NCBI RefSeq assembly: GCF_041296385.1 | Contig: NC_091014.1 | Coordinates: forward strand, 67,449,578 to 67,513,577 | DNA length: 64,000 bases | Source: Aphelocoma coerulescens | Lineage: Eukaryota > Chordata > Aves > Passeriformes > Corvidae | Reading direction: 5' to 3' | Part shown: positions 22,750 through 34,576 of the stretch, piece by piece | Layout: every line of letters begins with the position of its first letter | How positions within the stretch are numbered: the stretch's first letter is position 1 | Position numbers and translations under genes: made by a program | The notes under the pieces: generated by a model | Told to the model about the DNA's origin: nothing | Seen by the model: only the letters and a program-made list of their open reading frames with translations | The model's database searches: none

Positions 22750-23393
22750 TGTTCCGGTTTGGCCAAATTTAGAAATATATCCTCTGAGAGAAGGCACAAC
22801 CACCCCTCCCCCACCAGGCTCGGGAAAAAATAAATTTTCCTCGAAGGAAAGTGAAGAAGATAAAACTATTTATTTAACAAACACACGGGAAAGGAAAATA
22901 ATGTTAAATGGTAAAATCTTTCACTGTAGAGGAAAAAACCTGGGATAGCGTTAGAGTCCTCCCTTTGGTCTCCTCGGAGCTGGGGCTTGGCCCAGGGCCA
23001 GGCCCTCTGTGCTCGGTGGAAAGTCCTCCCGATGTGCTCTGATGTTACAGCAATCGAGCAGTCCAGTAGAAAAGGGAGAAAATCTGAAATTCCAGAGAAG
23101 GAAAAGTTCAACTCTCAGTCTCTCTCCAGAGAACAAGAAACTGGAAAAACTGGCCAAAAGCTGACTGGGAAGCCGCAAGCCGGGTGCTTCCTCGCTCCCC
23201 TGCCGAGCCTGGGAAAAAAAAAACCCTATCTCTGTGTGACCTTGAACAAGCTGCAAACTGCTTTGAGAAAGTTTTGCTCAGTTTTTTTCCTTCCCCCTCT
23301 CAGGCTCAGTTTAGAGGCATAGAAAGGCACAAAAATTAATTTCTGGGCATAGGCAGCGATATGGGATACACATCATAAGGTCACCCCAAGACA
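22750..23393 (-). repeat. 5' LTR of the retrovirus (644 bp)
   Basis: This is the partner of 16718-17360: three substitutions and one extra A in a run of A. It would hold the promoter driving gag-pol. AATAAA lies at 22874-22869 (minus). No convincing TATA box is visible. Two of the three differences between LTRs fall at CpG positions, the fastest-mutating sites. Confidence 0.97.
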
Positions 23394-23398
23394 AAACC
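23394..23398. repeat. Target-site duplication of the retrovirus, right copy
   Basis: AAACC, identical to 16713-16717. Removing the provirus and one copy gives a continuous empty site reading 'gtggtgaaagaaaccctag'. Confidence 0.9.
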
Positions 23399-23589
23399 CT
23401 AGACCTTTAGCAAAATTCAGTGTCTGGTAAGGCCCTTGCTCAGTGCTGTGTTTGGGTGAGGATTACAAGGCTTATTTTCAATTCTTATGTTTGGAGCGTA
23501 ACCACTGAAGAATATTTTGTTGGAGATGTTCCAATGCCCAGAGTAAGTTTCTTGTCAAATGACAACACTCCAAGAAAGGACTGCAGAAG

Positions 23590-23850
23590 ACTCAGAAGAA
23601 GAGGGGCCCTCAGCCCTGTGTGTCCCTGTGTGCAGGGAGGGCTCCGAGCAGGGCCCAGGCTCTGCTCCGGGGGGCCCAGCCATGGCACCAGAGGAACGGG
23701 CAGGGACTGATGCCCAGGAAATTCCACCTGGACATGAGGCAGAACTTCTTCCCTGGGCAGTGACTGAGCCCTGAACAGAGACCAGAGAGGGTGTGGAGTC
23801 TCCTCACTGGAGATATTCCAGACCCCTCTGGACACAATCCTGTGCCCTGT
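23590..23850 (+). repeat. CR1 LINE 3' region fragment
   Basis: The forward CR1 track: 'gaaattccacctggacatga', 'ggcagaacttcttccctggg', 'gtgtggagtctcctcactgg' and 'gatattccagacccctctgg'. It ends before the terminal tail. The same subfamily recurs in reverse at 34316-34576 and 35749-36080. Confidence 0.88.
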
Positions 23851-26800
23851 GAAATTCATGGCACACTGCTACAGCAAACCAATGGCTCACCATGGGGCCT
23901 TGAAAACCAGGATTTGCTGGCATTAGCAGGGTAAGACCACTCTAAGCAAATGGATAAATCATGGCTAGAGTTTTCTATACGTGCCTTTTTTTCTATAGGA
24001 CACCCTGCATATAGCAAATCTTTATCTATACCTGTCACAGACTTGACTTATATTTCAGGCTGCCTTTTCAGAGGTTTAAGAAAGGTTTCCCAGAGTCAAC
24101 TTTAGTGCAAAAGAGCAATCTGTGTCTACCAGTCAGGTATCTATAAAAACTTTAATTAATGTTCATCATTAATTGCTCTTGCTAAGCTACAGGAGCAGCC
24201 CTGAAGGATGAAATAGCAGCAACAGGGAACAAAGCATTCCCAGCTGGCACTGAATTCTTATTCAGCTTTCTCTTTAGGATTTGATATGTATCTTTCTATA
24301 GATTTGGCACTGGTCAGCAGTAGAAAAGAGGGCTGCTCTGGCTACCCAAGTGATGCAGTTCAGAACTACAGTTTTCATGGAACTTTATTGTACAACTCTT
24401 TGTGACAATGCTGAACTCGTTGTATATATAAATTGAACCTAAAAGCCTCAGGAGATTTTCAAGCCTCCAAGAAAAGCTAGCATCTTTAGGAACGTCAAGG
24501 ACACAAACCCAGTACCTGAGTTTAAAAGCACAAGCATGTCTGATGAAAAAGTTGTGGAGACTATTTATATTGAATGCTTTGTGGCTTAGTTGTAGAAGAA
24601 AAGCCCACTAGAGAGAACTCTAAATTTAATCTACCCTTGGTGAAACAACACCATTTCAATATTTGTTAGCAATATTTCAATATTGCAACAAATGGCAAAT
24701 TTTTTGGAGTTGTTTTTGTGGCCACTGAAATCAAAGCCAAATATCCCAGTGAGTTTTTGGTAGCAAAGTAAAGGTCCTTTACTTTTGCAAAGAGCCTTGT
24801 CATACTTTAGGCCCTCTAAATACTTCCGAAATCCTTTCGGCTTCTAAAATAAAAGGTATTGTGACATTTGTTTACAAATCTGCACCCTTAAGGAAGATCT
24901 GGATTGACTTCCTGACTCAATAGGAACAGCAGAATTCCACCAAATGGAAATGTTCTAGTCAGACTTTGAACTTAAAATGCTAACACTTTTGTTTTACATC
25001 TTAATGCTGCACTAACACTGAATTAAAATGGAGTCCCCATGGTAATGTGCAATATCTGAATCAATACCACATGATTAGTGTCATGAAAATGAATATTAAA
25101 TGATATAATAGCAGTGGGACTCACCAAACAAGAAGGGATTTTTAAGGGAATAAAACCTTTGGTGTCCATTAACTCATGCCTGACTAATGCTAAATTATGA
25201 TCAAATATCTGGAAAATACTTGTGAGAGCTTCACTAATGCCCACAAAATGTATCCTAATTAATGCTATTGTGATAAATTCTGAAAGAATTCATTATGGCT
25301 CACTGCTTTTAATAGATAGTTATCCATAAATTTCATCTCAACATACTCTGGCCTTACCACAGCCCCAGTGATTAGTCCCACAAAGAAGCTCTGGTGAACT
25401 GTGTCCAAACTCTTTATTTAAAGACTACCAATGACTGATTTTTCTGTTTGACATATTTCTACTTTGGAGCTTTCTGCCATGACTGGGAATCAACATCCTG
25501 CCTTGTTTTGTCGCTTCAAGGTCAGTGCAATGCCTCTGTCCACGTGGTCTCCACAATGGACAGGCTGATGTGGGTGTGACAACAGGAGGAGCACAAGGAT
25601 GCATATGATTTCAGTCTGTCCAGTCTGACATTAAATAAATATTAAATTTATTTGCTGGAGAAGAAAACTGCTTGGATTCAGATTCTATCAGGCACCAGAT
25701 GTATAGATTTTTTGAGGTTGTTCTCTGCTCACATAGAGTCTCCCACATCTGTCCCACTGCAGCTCATGGCAGAGCCTGCTCCCAATGCCTTCAATACATC
25801 AGGAATCTGGTTTGAATTCCCTGAATGTAAGCTAACACGTTTTCTATCAAACTATTTCCCTGAGAAATTAACCTCCCAAATAAGCAAAGTGTTCTTTAAT
25901 ATCTAAAACATGAAAGCCACTTACAATTTATCCCAGCAAATTATTACAGACATACTCAAGCACAGGCCAATTTACAAGGCATGGGAACAATATAAATTTA
26001 CATTAAACTCTTGTAACTTCATGAAAATTGCAGATAACTCTTTCAAGTTCTCCTCTTCCTTTTAGTTGGATGTGCTCTCTGAACTGAATTTCATGTAAAT
26101 GCTGCTGATTTCACCCAAAACACATGTCCAGCCAGGACAAGGTTTTTAGAGCATATGCTTTGCTGGATTTATGCTTGGATCAAATCCAGAGAAGCCCAGT
26201 GTGTTCTTCTAAGCAGGACTCATCCATACATGCCTATATGATTTCCTAAATCAAGGCCTTTTTTTTTGTTTGCATTGCTCAAAACCTTCCTCTCCATTTA
26301 GCCTTCACATTTATTGATTAAAAAAGAATTTGCCAAAGTAACAAATACAGCCCAGGGGTCAGGGCAGAGTTACACCAAGATTATTTTCCATGTAGCCAGC
26401 AGACAAACGAACAGAAGGTCTATTGTTTGTATGTCTCATAATTTACTTATTTTTAAGTGTTTATGTCCCAGTTTGTCTATACATTGCTTATGCCACTTAT
26501 AAATTAATTCAGTAAAATTTAAAAATACCAATTTGCTTGGTTTTCCCAGAGCTAAGTAAAATTGGATGCTACATTTTGATTTTCAAGGGAAAAAAAAATG
26601 CAATGGGTCAGAGTCATCCCTAGTATGTGCCAGAGATTAATTTGGCCTGGTGTGATAGATTTGGACATAATAAAATGTGTTTCTACTCTGAAAACATGCT
26701 ACATTAAATGGCAGCTTACACCAATCAGTCCCACATTCTGAGTAATCAGAGTCAAAACTGCTAACTTCAATGACAAAGTGATTTTTTTACTGCTTTTTTC

Positions 26801-29800
26801 CCCAAAGTACATGCCTGAGATTGTAACTGAAGAATGTGCTTCTGCATATGGTTGAATTCAAAATATTTAGATGGCGATGCAAGCTCACCTTGAGTATGTG
26901 CTAAAGTGCAGCCCCTGAAAAAGAGAGTTGCCTGCACAGAATAGGGTGGGGTAGCCAACTTCCGCTCCATCCAAAAACTTAAGCAGGTCAGGATCTTTTT
27001 TCCTGAAGGAAAATAAAAAAACACCTTAGTACAAGGCATTACCACCACTTTTTGGTTTTTTTTTTTTCATTATTTTATAACTGACACCCTTAATCAGCCC
27101 TTCCCTCTCCTTCTCCTCTGATCTTGCAGAGCTGCTTTCCCATCATCTCTACATTGCTCTTAGAATTCTCTACACCTAAACTTTCCTCAAATCTTTCAGA
27201 GAACCTTAAGTAATGAATTTGTAGTCCAAGCTAGGAATCATGTTTTTCTTTCAAGCAGAGGCATCAGAAGGCCCTGATTTCCACAAAGGAAAACCATTTC
27301 TGTGTTTTTAGTTCAAAGCTTTCTTGACCTTTCACGTGCATCCACAGGTACACGTGTGTTCAAGCACTCACGAGAAAATCAGGCCCCAATTTCGCTCTCT
27401 TGAAGCACCACTTTGCTTTCCTCATTTTCCTGTGGGTGCTTGGACTACAAACTCCTCCTACCCCACATAATGGACCTTTAACTACAAACTCAAGGTACCT
27501 TTGGTCCACTCAGCTCTTCACAGTTACTTCAGCACATGGTCAAGTAAAGTGAGAAATTGAATTATCCTGGGTTGAAATCCATGTTGCACAAAGTACGCTG
27601 GTCACAGGTGGCAAGTGAGTGACATCTCAATCAGCCAAGACAGGTCTACATGAACTCCAACCATCCCTTAGGTTCTCCCCCTCATGGAATTGGAGGTGCA
27701 GGCTGCAAGGAATGCTGTATTCCTGCCAGGCTTTATTTTCACAGGATCAAAACAATTTAGGCAGCCAAAACGTGAACAACTCCAAGGTATAACCTTTATC
27801 TCAGGTAATCCCCAAGCTGGTTATTAGAGACTGGAAGAGTGTATTTGAGGAATGTCACTTGAGATTTACTTGATTCTCACCTGTTTTCCATTGAATGTGG
27901 TATTTACATTTCCATGGGCCAGGATGCTGAGCTCAGTGATCTTCCATCCCAGACTTCTCCTGTTCTTGCATCCAAGTTGAATTTACAACCAACCCATCCC
28001 TACTCAAGACATGGAGTTATGAATAAACACCACAATAATTCATGTAAACTGGTATTTATTTCTTTGCTATTATTGAACAAGCAAATCACTCACAATCTGG
28101 CCAGGCTGGGGGCTGAAGCTCCATGGGGCTGACTGTCCTTTGGAGCTGTCGACTCCAGCTGTGAGAGGAGAGGAAGGAAGTGGGGCAGGATTAGTCCTAC
28201 TGAGTATCAGCACTCTGAAAATTGGATGTCTGGCTCAAGCTGCTCATGTGGGGCTCTCTCTCAAGCACCTAGAGGGAGTGATTCATCTCTCTCATCTGAG
28301 AGATTAAACTAAGTGAGGACAGCTAAATGTGGGGGAAATCAATCTTGTTCTCAGTTTCACCCTCTCTTGTCTTCCCTTTCCCTTAAGTTTTTTCACCCCA
28401 CTGATTATATTCTAAACAACTGCATAATGATGCATAACAAGCCTAATAAAGCTTATCAAATTAAAAAAAAAAAAAAAAAAAAAAAAGGATTTTTAAAACC
28501 ATCTGAGGCTGCCAAGGAATAAGAAAAAGATATTTCACTTATTTTCTTCCCAGACTCTGAAGGGCACAAAGAGAAATTTGGAGACAAAATCTTTTGGAGT
28601 CATTGGAGACATTTTTGTTCCCATAAGAAAAGAAAAAAAATCCAACCAATAATATTAATTTGAAGGGGTTTACTTTGCTTTATTTTGTCCAGGTTAAGTC
28701 AGATTTTTTTCACTTTCTGGAAAGAAAAGTTTCATTTTCTGTTGCAAACTTGTTTCTACAATTACAAAACAAAAACAAAGATTAAGAATATGAATCACCA
28801 AGAGTCTTCAGAAGGAAAATGATCTGAAATTCCATTTTCTTCTCAAATTCAGAATTTTCTGTGTCCTTTCTAGAAGGAAAAACATTTTGAATATTCAAAA
28901 AACCAATATTTTTTTCACAACTGTTCTTACTTTCAGTTTCTTCCAGAGGACTCTGCATGGTTGTGAGTGAGGAAGAACTGTTTCCAGAGATGTCCATGAG
29001 TAATGTCTACTCACTTCCTCAAGCCAAAACTGGATTTTTGTGTCTGGGCAATGACTCCCAGATCGGATTTAATTATATTAGAAAAAGAAGTCCCCTGATG
29101 CTGCCAGCAGCACCTGTAAGAGAGGATGCATGCCTATATAGGATCCTTCCTGAATCCAGGCCTTTGTCTTCATCTGGGCTATAATTTCATTTACCTGTCA
29201 ATGGGGATGATATTTACATTGACCTCACAGAGGTGTTGCAAGGTTCACTTCATTAAAATATGCCAAGCGTCAGGTCCTTGGAGGGAAGATGGGATGGAAT
29301 TATAAAGAAGTTATTTTTAGTATTCAGAAATTAATCTTTTAACCTGCCAGAACAGATGCTCTGTGCCTTTCTCTGTGCCCTTCTCTGTGCCCTCCAGGCT
29401 GCTGAACTCTGGTGAATCATGAGCAGAAATTAGCTTCAGACTTCGCCTGCAGACAGGCTAAGGATTGCATCAGACCCCATGGAAATAAAAATATGTTCTC
29501 AAAGACTTGTTAGAGTCCTTTTGAATGTGAAGATTGTGTTGGACAACTTCTTAGATGATTCTGCTGCTCCCAAATCCAAAATTGTTCTGTTTGAAAGTCC
29601 TTCTCTAGGAAGTGACAGCTGTTTAGGCCACTGAAATTTAGATCTGTTTTCTGAAATCTGCTGCTTTTTCATCATTTTCCCTGTGTTTGGAATTAGTAAT
29701 TCTCAAAATTGCAATTGTGCAGTTCTCAAATGAAAGAAGTAAAACTATAGGAATACCATAAAAAAGTAGTTAGGATCTACAATGAAAAAAAATTCAAGAG

Positions 29801-30284
29801 AGCCAAAGAAGTAAAAAGCAGCCATGCCCTGAAAACTAAAAAAGTTAAAAAGGAGAGAATATCTGGAATGGAAAAATGCATAAAGAGTAAATAGGGGAAG
29901 ATGATTTATTTAAGCTTCAGGCTTTTTTTCTTAATTATGTTTTAGAATGCCTCATTTTCATTATCAACATGAACAGTTCAGTGACTCAGTTCTACAGACC
30001 TCAACAATTACAGCTCAACAACGTGTAAAAGCTGTTCCTCCCACTACCTTTCCCTCTCATACGTGACCACTGCTGCTGCTATGTTCCAGTTTGGGACTGT
30101 GTGACCAAAAATGAGAATGGTAGGGAGAAAAATGCCTGCAAACATTCACATTCCCTTTGCTACACTGATGCCATGATGATTTTTAGCCTTTTATACCTTT
30201 TTACAGCTTCTGTATTCTAGTGGTTTTTTTAGCTTACATTCTTGGACTTATTTGTCAAGCTAGAAGACTAAACATTTTAGAGGT
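23851..30284. other. Unique AT-rich sequence, no gene recognised
   Basis: About 6.4 kb without CR1 or LTR. It contains an AT-rich, homeodomain-motif-rich section (about 24960-25330), a pair of CACGTG E-boxes (27333 and 27351), and an AATAAA followed by 24 A (28446-28486). Frames are all under 100 codons and none looks coding. Confidence 0.55.
28446..28486 (+). repeat. AATAAA plus 24-A tract, candidate retrocopy 3' end
   Basis: AATAAA at 28446 is followed by about 11 bp and then 24 consecutive A (28463-28486). This is the layout of a reverse-transcribed polyadenylated RNA. I could not find the matching direct repeat upstream or recognise the parent transcript, so it may also be a chance A run. 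Confidence 0.4.
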
Positions 30285-30611
30285 TTCGTAGTTAGGGATC
30301 AGTGTGCCCCAGACCCCAAGGTCCTCTCCAGAACACATTCTGTAAACTAAGATAGAACCATCCAGGGGAAGGTTCCTCGGAGACGGGGGCTCACTTGAGC
30401 CTCTCTTGGGGAATCTTTGATAGATATGCTAATTAGTAACACCTATAATGCTATACCAGATCTTTTGGGGGTGTGCATTGCAGTGTGCATTTCAGTGCAT
30501 TTGACCTGGACGTGTGCACCTAAGGATCCTTAAAATAAATACCAAGGTAAAATCCCTTTTCCCCTTCTAACCATGTTTGACTCTTGATTTTAAGACCAGG
30601 AAAAGGCATCA
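30285..30611 (+). mobile_element. Probable solo LTR, avian ERV type
   Basis: The segment carries 'agtgtgccccagaccccaag', AATAAA at 30534-30539, and 'tttaagaccaggaaaaggca' at the right end. I recognise this order from avian ERV LTRs. The left end is not a clean TG and no target duplication is visible, so the limits are approximate. No internal retroviral genes are attached. Confidence 0.5.
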
Positions 30612-30825
30612 GCACCATGCAGGCCTGCTGTGAAAAATGCCCCCCTGCAGAGAACAGCTCCACAGGAAAGTCCTGTGGGCCTCATTGCTTCCAGCTGTCC
30701 GTGCTTCCAGCTTTGGGAGAAGCTGTGCCAGAGCTTGCCAGGATGATGGGATCTAAAATAACAGCATCGTGGCCCTGTCCATTTTTCATACTCTTTGCCT
30801 GAGCATGCACTGGCCTCCATCAATG

Positions 30826-30910
30826 TCTTCAGACTGACAGAAAGTAGGTTTAGATTGGATATTAGAAAAGAATTCTTCCCTGTGAGGGTGGTGAGGCCCT
30901 GGCACAGGTT
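30826..30910 (+). repeat. CR1 LINE fragment, left part of an interrupted copy
   Basis: 'ttagattggatattagaaaa', 'gaattcttccctgtgagggt' and 'ggtgaggccctggcacaggt' are forward CR1. The match stops at 30910 and resumes at 31194 in the expected CR1 order. Confidence 0.85.
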
Positions 30911-30927
30911 TCTGGGAGAGATTGGAA

Positions 30928-31190
30928 TGTTAATGGGTAATTACTCAAAACAGTCTGCCACTTGTGGAGCTGTTTCAGTGTTATTTTTATGTTTTTCTAT
31001 TGCTGTATTACTACAGCTAATCATAACCAAGATGGCTACAAACCTGCTTCCCATTGCAAGCAAACGTTCTAAAATAAAGCTTGAATACACATATTTATAA
31101 ACACCAATCATTCCGTGTTGTTTCACTTTAACCCATTCCAAGGGATCTCTTAACAAGAACCTGGGATACCCTCGCCTTCAGCTTATAACA
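30928..31190. mobile_element. LTR-like insert inside CR1 (263 bp)
   Basis: The insert starts TGTTAATGGG and ends CTTATAACA, so its ends form the short inverted repeat TGTTA...TAACA typical of LTRs. AATAAA is at 31073-31078 and TTATAAA near 31096, suggesting the plus orientation if it is an LTR. It interrupts a CR1 that would otherwise be continuous. No matching target duplication is visible. Confidence 0.45.
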
Positions 31191-31193
31191 CTC

Positions 31194-31345
31194 GCCCAGA
31201 GAAGCTGTGACTGACTCATCCCTGGAGGTGTTCAAGGCCAGGTTGGATCAGGCTCTGAGCAGCCTGGGATAGTGGAAGGTGTTGGGAATGAGATGGACTT
31301 TGCAGTCCCTTGCAACACAAATCATTCTATAATTCCATGATCTAG
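31194..31345 (+). repeat. CR1 LINE 3' end, right part of the interrupted copy
   Basis: 'gcccagagaagctgtgactg', 'ttcaaggccaggttggatca' and a decayed tail, 'catthctataattccatgat'-like, near 31320-31342. This follows directly from the part ending at 30910. Confidence 0.85.
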
Positions 31346-31542
31346 ACATGGGGTGATCTGATCCGGCCCTTTGGCAGCTGCACAGCCCCAGAAGTGGCAA
31401 CACTGTGGAAGGGGTGAGTGAGGCCCAAAGCTGGGACAAGGCTGTCACACTGCCAGGGTCACTTCAGTCCTCAAGGCGAGTTAGTGCCTCTTGTGGCGTC
31501 TCTGCATCGGACAGACCCAGCAGCCTGCTCAGAGCTGACTTC

Positions 31543-31915
31543 ACAGAATCACAGAACCATTTAGGCTGGAAAAGACCTCCCAGATTATCGAGTCCAGACC
31601 AGAGCACTGAGTGCCACATCCAGTCATTTCCTGAACACCTCCAGGGATGAGGACACCTTCCAGTGCTTCACCACCCTTTCAGTAAAGAAATTCTCCCTGA
31701 TGTCCAACCTGAACCTCCCCTGGCACAACTTGAGGCCGTTTCCTCTTGTCCTGTCCCTTGCTGCCTGGGAGAAGACCTTGACCCCACCTGGCTGCCCCCT
31801 CCTGTCAGGGAGTTGTGCAGAGCCAGAAGGTGCCCCCTGAGCCTCCTTTTCTCCAGGCTGAGCCCCTTTCCCAGCTCCCTCGGCTGCTCCTCACAGGACT
31901 GGCTGCCTCGGTGTA
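31543..31915 (-). repeat. CR1 LINE 3' fragment
   Basis: The plus strand opens CACAGAATCACAGAACCATT and runs through 'cactgagtgccacatccag', 'tgtccaacctgaacctccc', 'gagttgtgcagagccagaag' and 'tttctccaggctgagcccct'. It lies tail to tail with the plus-strand CR1 ending at 31345. Confidence 0.92.
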
Positions 31916-32229
31916 TCTAGAGTACAGAGCTTGAAGATGCGCAGGGGTCCATGCAAACGCCAACAGCTGCAGAGTTACCATGGAACAGAACCAGCCAGGC
32001 ATTTCAGGTACAAAGAGATAATGGAGACGTGGTTCAGAGGAGTGAATCATCTCATTTGTGCTGCTAAAATGCTGCTAATAAAATGTGATGACAGCCCCGG
32101 CGTTAATAACATGTGCACTATCTCTGTGATCAGCACAATGTTTATTTTAAAGAACGGTGTTTATTCCTTCCATTGCCTGTCCTCGTCATTCAAGGCTGAA
32201 CAAAGGGTCTTTTGTGTAGCACAGAGCTG

Positions 32230-32420
32230 GGCTGAACCCTACAAAGGGCTAAGCATTCTTGCAGCAGTGGACTTAGTCACATGCTTAACTTTAAGCATGT
32301 CAACAGCCCCACTGAAATTGGCAAGACTAATTATGTCCTCAGAATTAAGCGCGGGCTTAAGTGCACTTTTGGACCACAGCCAGAGTACTCAGCACCTTTG
32401 CAAGGCTGATCTGCCAGTGA
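32230..32420. repeat. Possible ancient amniote interspersed repeat with internal palindrome
   Basis: ACATGCTTAA (32279-32288) and TTAAGCATGT (32291-32300) form a near-perfect palindrome. They are followed by 'ccccactgaaattggcaaga', a second TTAAG-rich stretch and 'cagagtactcagcacctttg'. I recall this order from an old repeat in birds, turtles and crocodiles, but cannot name the family without a search. Confidence 0.4.
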
Positions 32421-32455
32421 ACAAATTTTGTTTTGGAAGAATTTATATTCAAAGA

Positions 32456-32661
32456 AAGCAAAATGACAAAAAAAGAAAAAGAAAAAGAAAAAAAGAAAAA
32501 GAAAAAGAAAAATAAAAAGAAAAAGAAAAAGAAAAAGAAAAAGAAAACGAAAAAGAAAACGAAAAAGAAAAAGAAAAAGAAAAAGATAAAGAAAAAGAAA
32601 AAGAAAACGAAAAAGAAAACGAAAAAGAAAAAGAAAAAGAAAAAGAAAAAGATAAAGAAAA
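32456..32661 (+). repeat. (GAAAAA)n purine microsatellite, about 205 bp
   Basis: Hexamer-like AAAAAG units with AAAACG and AAAGAT variants. The plus strand is almost entirely purine. Frames of poly-lysine on plus and poly-phenylalanine/serine on minus are by-products. Confidence 0.97.
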
Positions 32662-34315
32662 CCCCTTGCATCTTTCTGTAAGTATTATCAAATTGGATCC
32701 AGGCCAAAACTTTACCATTCCCAGCAGCACATGCAGCTGTTCTCTGAGAAAAGGGTGTAATTCCAACCCCTGGATAAAAGTGTACATTTCAGTGCATTTG
32801 CCATAAGGAGAAGTTTGCCGTGTTTCACAGTTTAAGCAACTTTTCCTGGTTGGTGGCAGTTTCCTTGTCTCCAGTGAAAACTGCCTCAATTTCCTATGGA
32901 ATGTTTACAGTCAGGAACAGGAAACAGTTTCATTTTATTGCACCCCCGGAGTGTATTTCCCATTTCATCAAGCCCATGAAGCACGTCTTCCAACCCTGCA
33001 GGCTGAGCTGTGGCTCGGAGAACCCTGGGGGAGAGTTTTCAGGTCTTCCAGAACCTTCAGCAAAGACCTTAACCAACTGAAAAGAGCAACTTGTGTCTCC
33101 AGGGAAGGGTGAGGTGAGATGAAGTGCCACTTCTGCACCTTCATCTCATTCCAGACCAGTGCTACCATTGACACGAGCCCCAGTAGAAGTCACTCTCTTC
33201 CCAGTAATCCACAGAGTGAAACACACCCCTGTGAAACTTTGATTCCTCACTGCACACCTTGGCATGTCCTCCAGGATGAATCTGACCTGCAATTACTGCT
33301 CAGCTGTATTTGTTTTCTTTCACTTGCATGCTCGTTTTCCCCACTGGACACCCCAATTTTTCACCAGATTACTTAATTTCTCAGCTTCTCTCCTACTACG
33401 TAATACTGCCTGTTCCTGTTCTCTTCTACCTGTGGAGGTGAATGCATCCCAGCAAACATATTTCTCATGGATGAAATAAAAGAACTGCTCCTGAGGAGAG
33501 GAAATGGAAGCGGGGAGGGAAGCAGGAAAGAGGTAAGTCCCTGAGCTTTGAGCTTTGTAGCCACCAGTGCTTTTCTAGCAGTGCCCTCCCAGCTTGCCAG
33601 AATCTGTCAGTCTAGCCTTCCTAGAATCACTTCCACTTTGAATTTCTGCTGGAATGTACTTGTTTGTTGATTTCCCATTTGCTATTTGATGAGGTTCATA
33701 AGGAGCAGCTGCAATACCTGTCCTAACTCCTTCATTTCTCCTCCTCTCCTCCTCTTTTCAAACCAATCACCAAAGTACAGCTGCTCTGGCTTGGAGACCC
33801 TTCACAGAGCTTGCAAGCAGTGTTTGTTATACAGATCTTCAATTAGCTCTAAGCTCCCCAGGTTTAGCTCTGGAAACACTCAACTTAGCAGCTGACCTTT
33901 CAGCTCAGTCACCTATCAACTGGACTAATTTTTAAACCCCAATCTTTACCTAACTCTTGGCACTGAAGGAGGGTTTTGCTTTCTTCATCCACCTTTGCTA
34001 AATCACACAAGAGTGCATGAGGTGACATCTGTTTTCTAAGAGGCCAAAAGACGATTTTGTTATAGTATGTTCAGTTCTGCTTTTAATCCTTGCTGTCTTC
34101 AGGTTCAAGTGACTTCAGAATTCACCCCTATCCATCATCTGTCCAAATCACTCCATTAGGCCCATCATGGTGGTACAGGAGAAATGAGGTCACTTTCCTG
34201 GAAGGATAGTAGTAACTGATGATTTATTTAACAAAAAAAGAATCATCTGTAAGCACAGCAAGCTGCAGGATGGGTGGGATACTGTTAGTACCTCCTTCTG
34301 CTTGGTGGATATTCC

Positions 34316-34576
34316 CAGAATCCCAGAATGGGTCAGGCTGGAAGGGACCACAGAGGGGCAGCTGGTCCCACTCCCTGCTCCAGCAGGGTCATCCCAGAGC
34401 ACACAGCACAGGATTGTGTCCAGAGGGGTCTGGAATATCTCCAGTGAGGGAGACTCCACACCCTCTCTGGTCTCTGTTCAGGGCTCAGTCACTGCCCAGG
34501 GAAGAAGTTCTTCCTCATGTCCAGGTGGAATTTCCTGGGCATCAGTCCCTGCCCGTTCCTCTGGTGCCATTGCTCA
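34316..34576 (-). repeat. CR1 LINE 3' fragment
   Basis: The plus strand starts CCCAGAATCCCAGAATGGGT and continues with 'gctggaagggaccacagag', 'gtccagaggggtctggaata' and 'gtccaggtggaatttcctgg'. It ends in 'cctgcccgttcctctggtgc', the same 20-mer at which the next CR1 piece (35749) begins. Confidence 0.9.

Larger units (their letters stand above)
16718..23393 (-). mobile_element. Complete ERVL-like endogenous retrovirus, no env
   Basis: A 6.68-kb provirus on the minus strand. It has two 643/644-bp LTRs with TG...CA ends, a 5-bp target duplication (AAACC), a tRNA-Lys-like primer site, gag, then pol in the order protease, RT, RNase H, integrase, and a polypurine tract. The LTRs differ by three substitutions (for example 16915 versus 22946) and one A in a homopolymer, so insertion is recent. 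Only about 165 bp lie between integrase and the 3' LTR, so there is no env and no dUTPase. Gag and pol share a frame separated by UAG. Pol carries four further in-frame stops. Class III assignment rests on the env-less layout, the 5-bp duplication and the general look of pol; a phylogeny was not possible here. Confidence 0.95.
31916..34315. other. Unique sequence with an old palindromic repeat and a purine microsatellite
   Basis: The stretch contains the AAGCATGT palindrome block (32230-32420), the GAAAAA-type array (32456-32661) and otherwise unremarkable sequence. A CT-rich section at 33715-33765 is not coding. No gene was recognised. Confidence 0.5.

Noticed and set aside
32357..32889. Poly-lysine and poly-phenylalanine/serine frames
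   Set aside because: By-products of the GAAAAA microsatellite.
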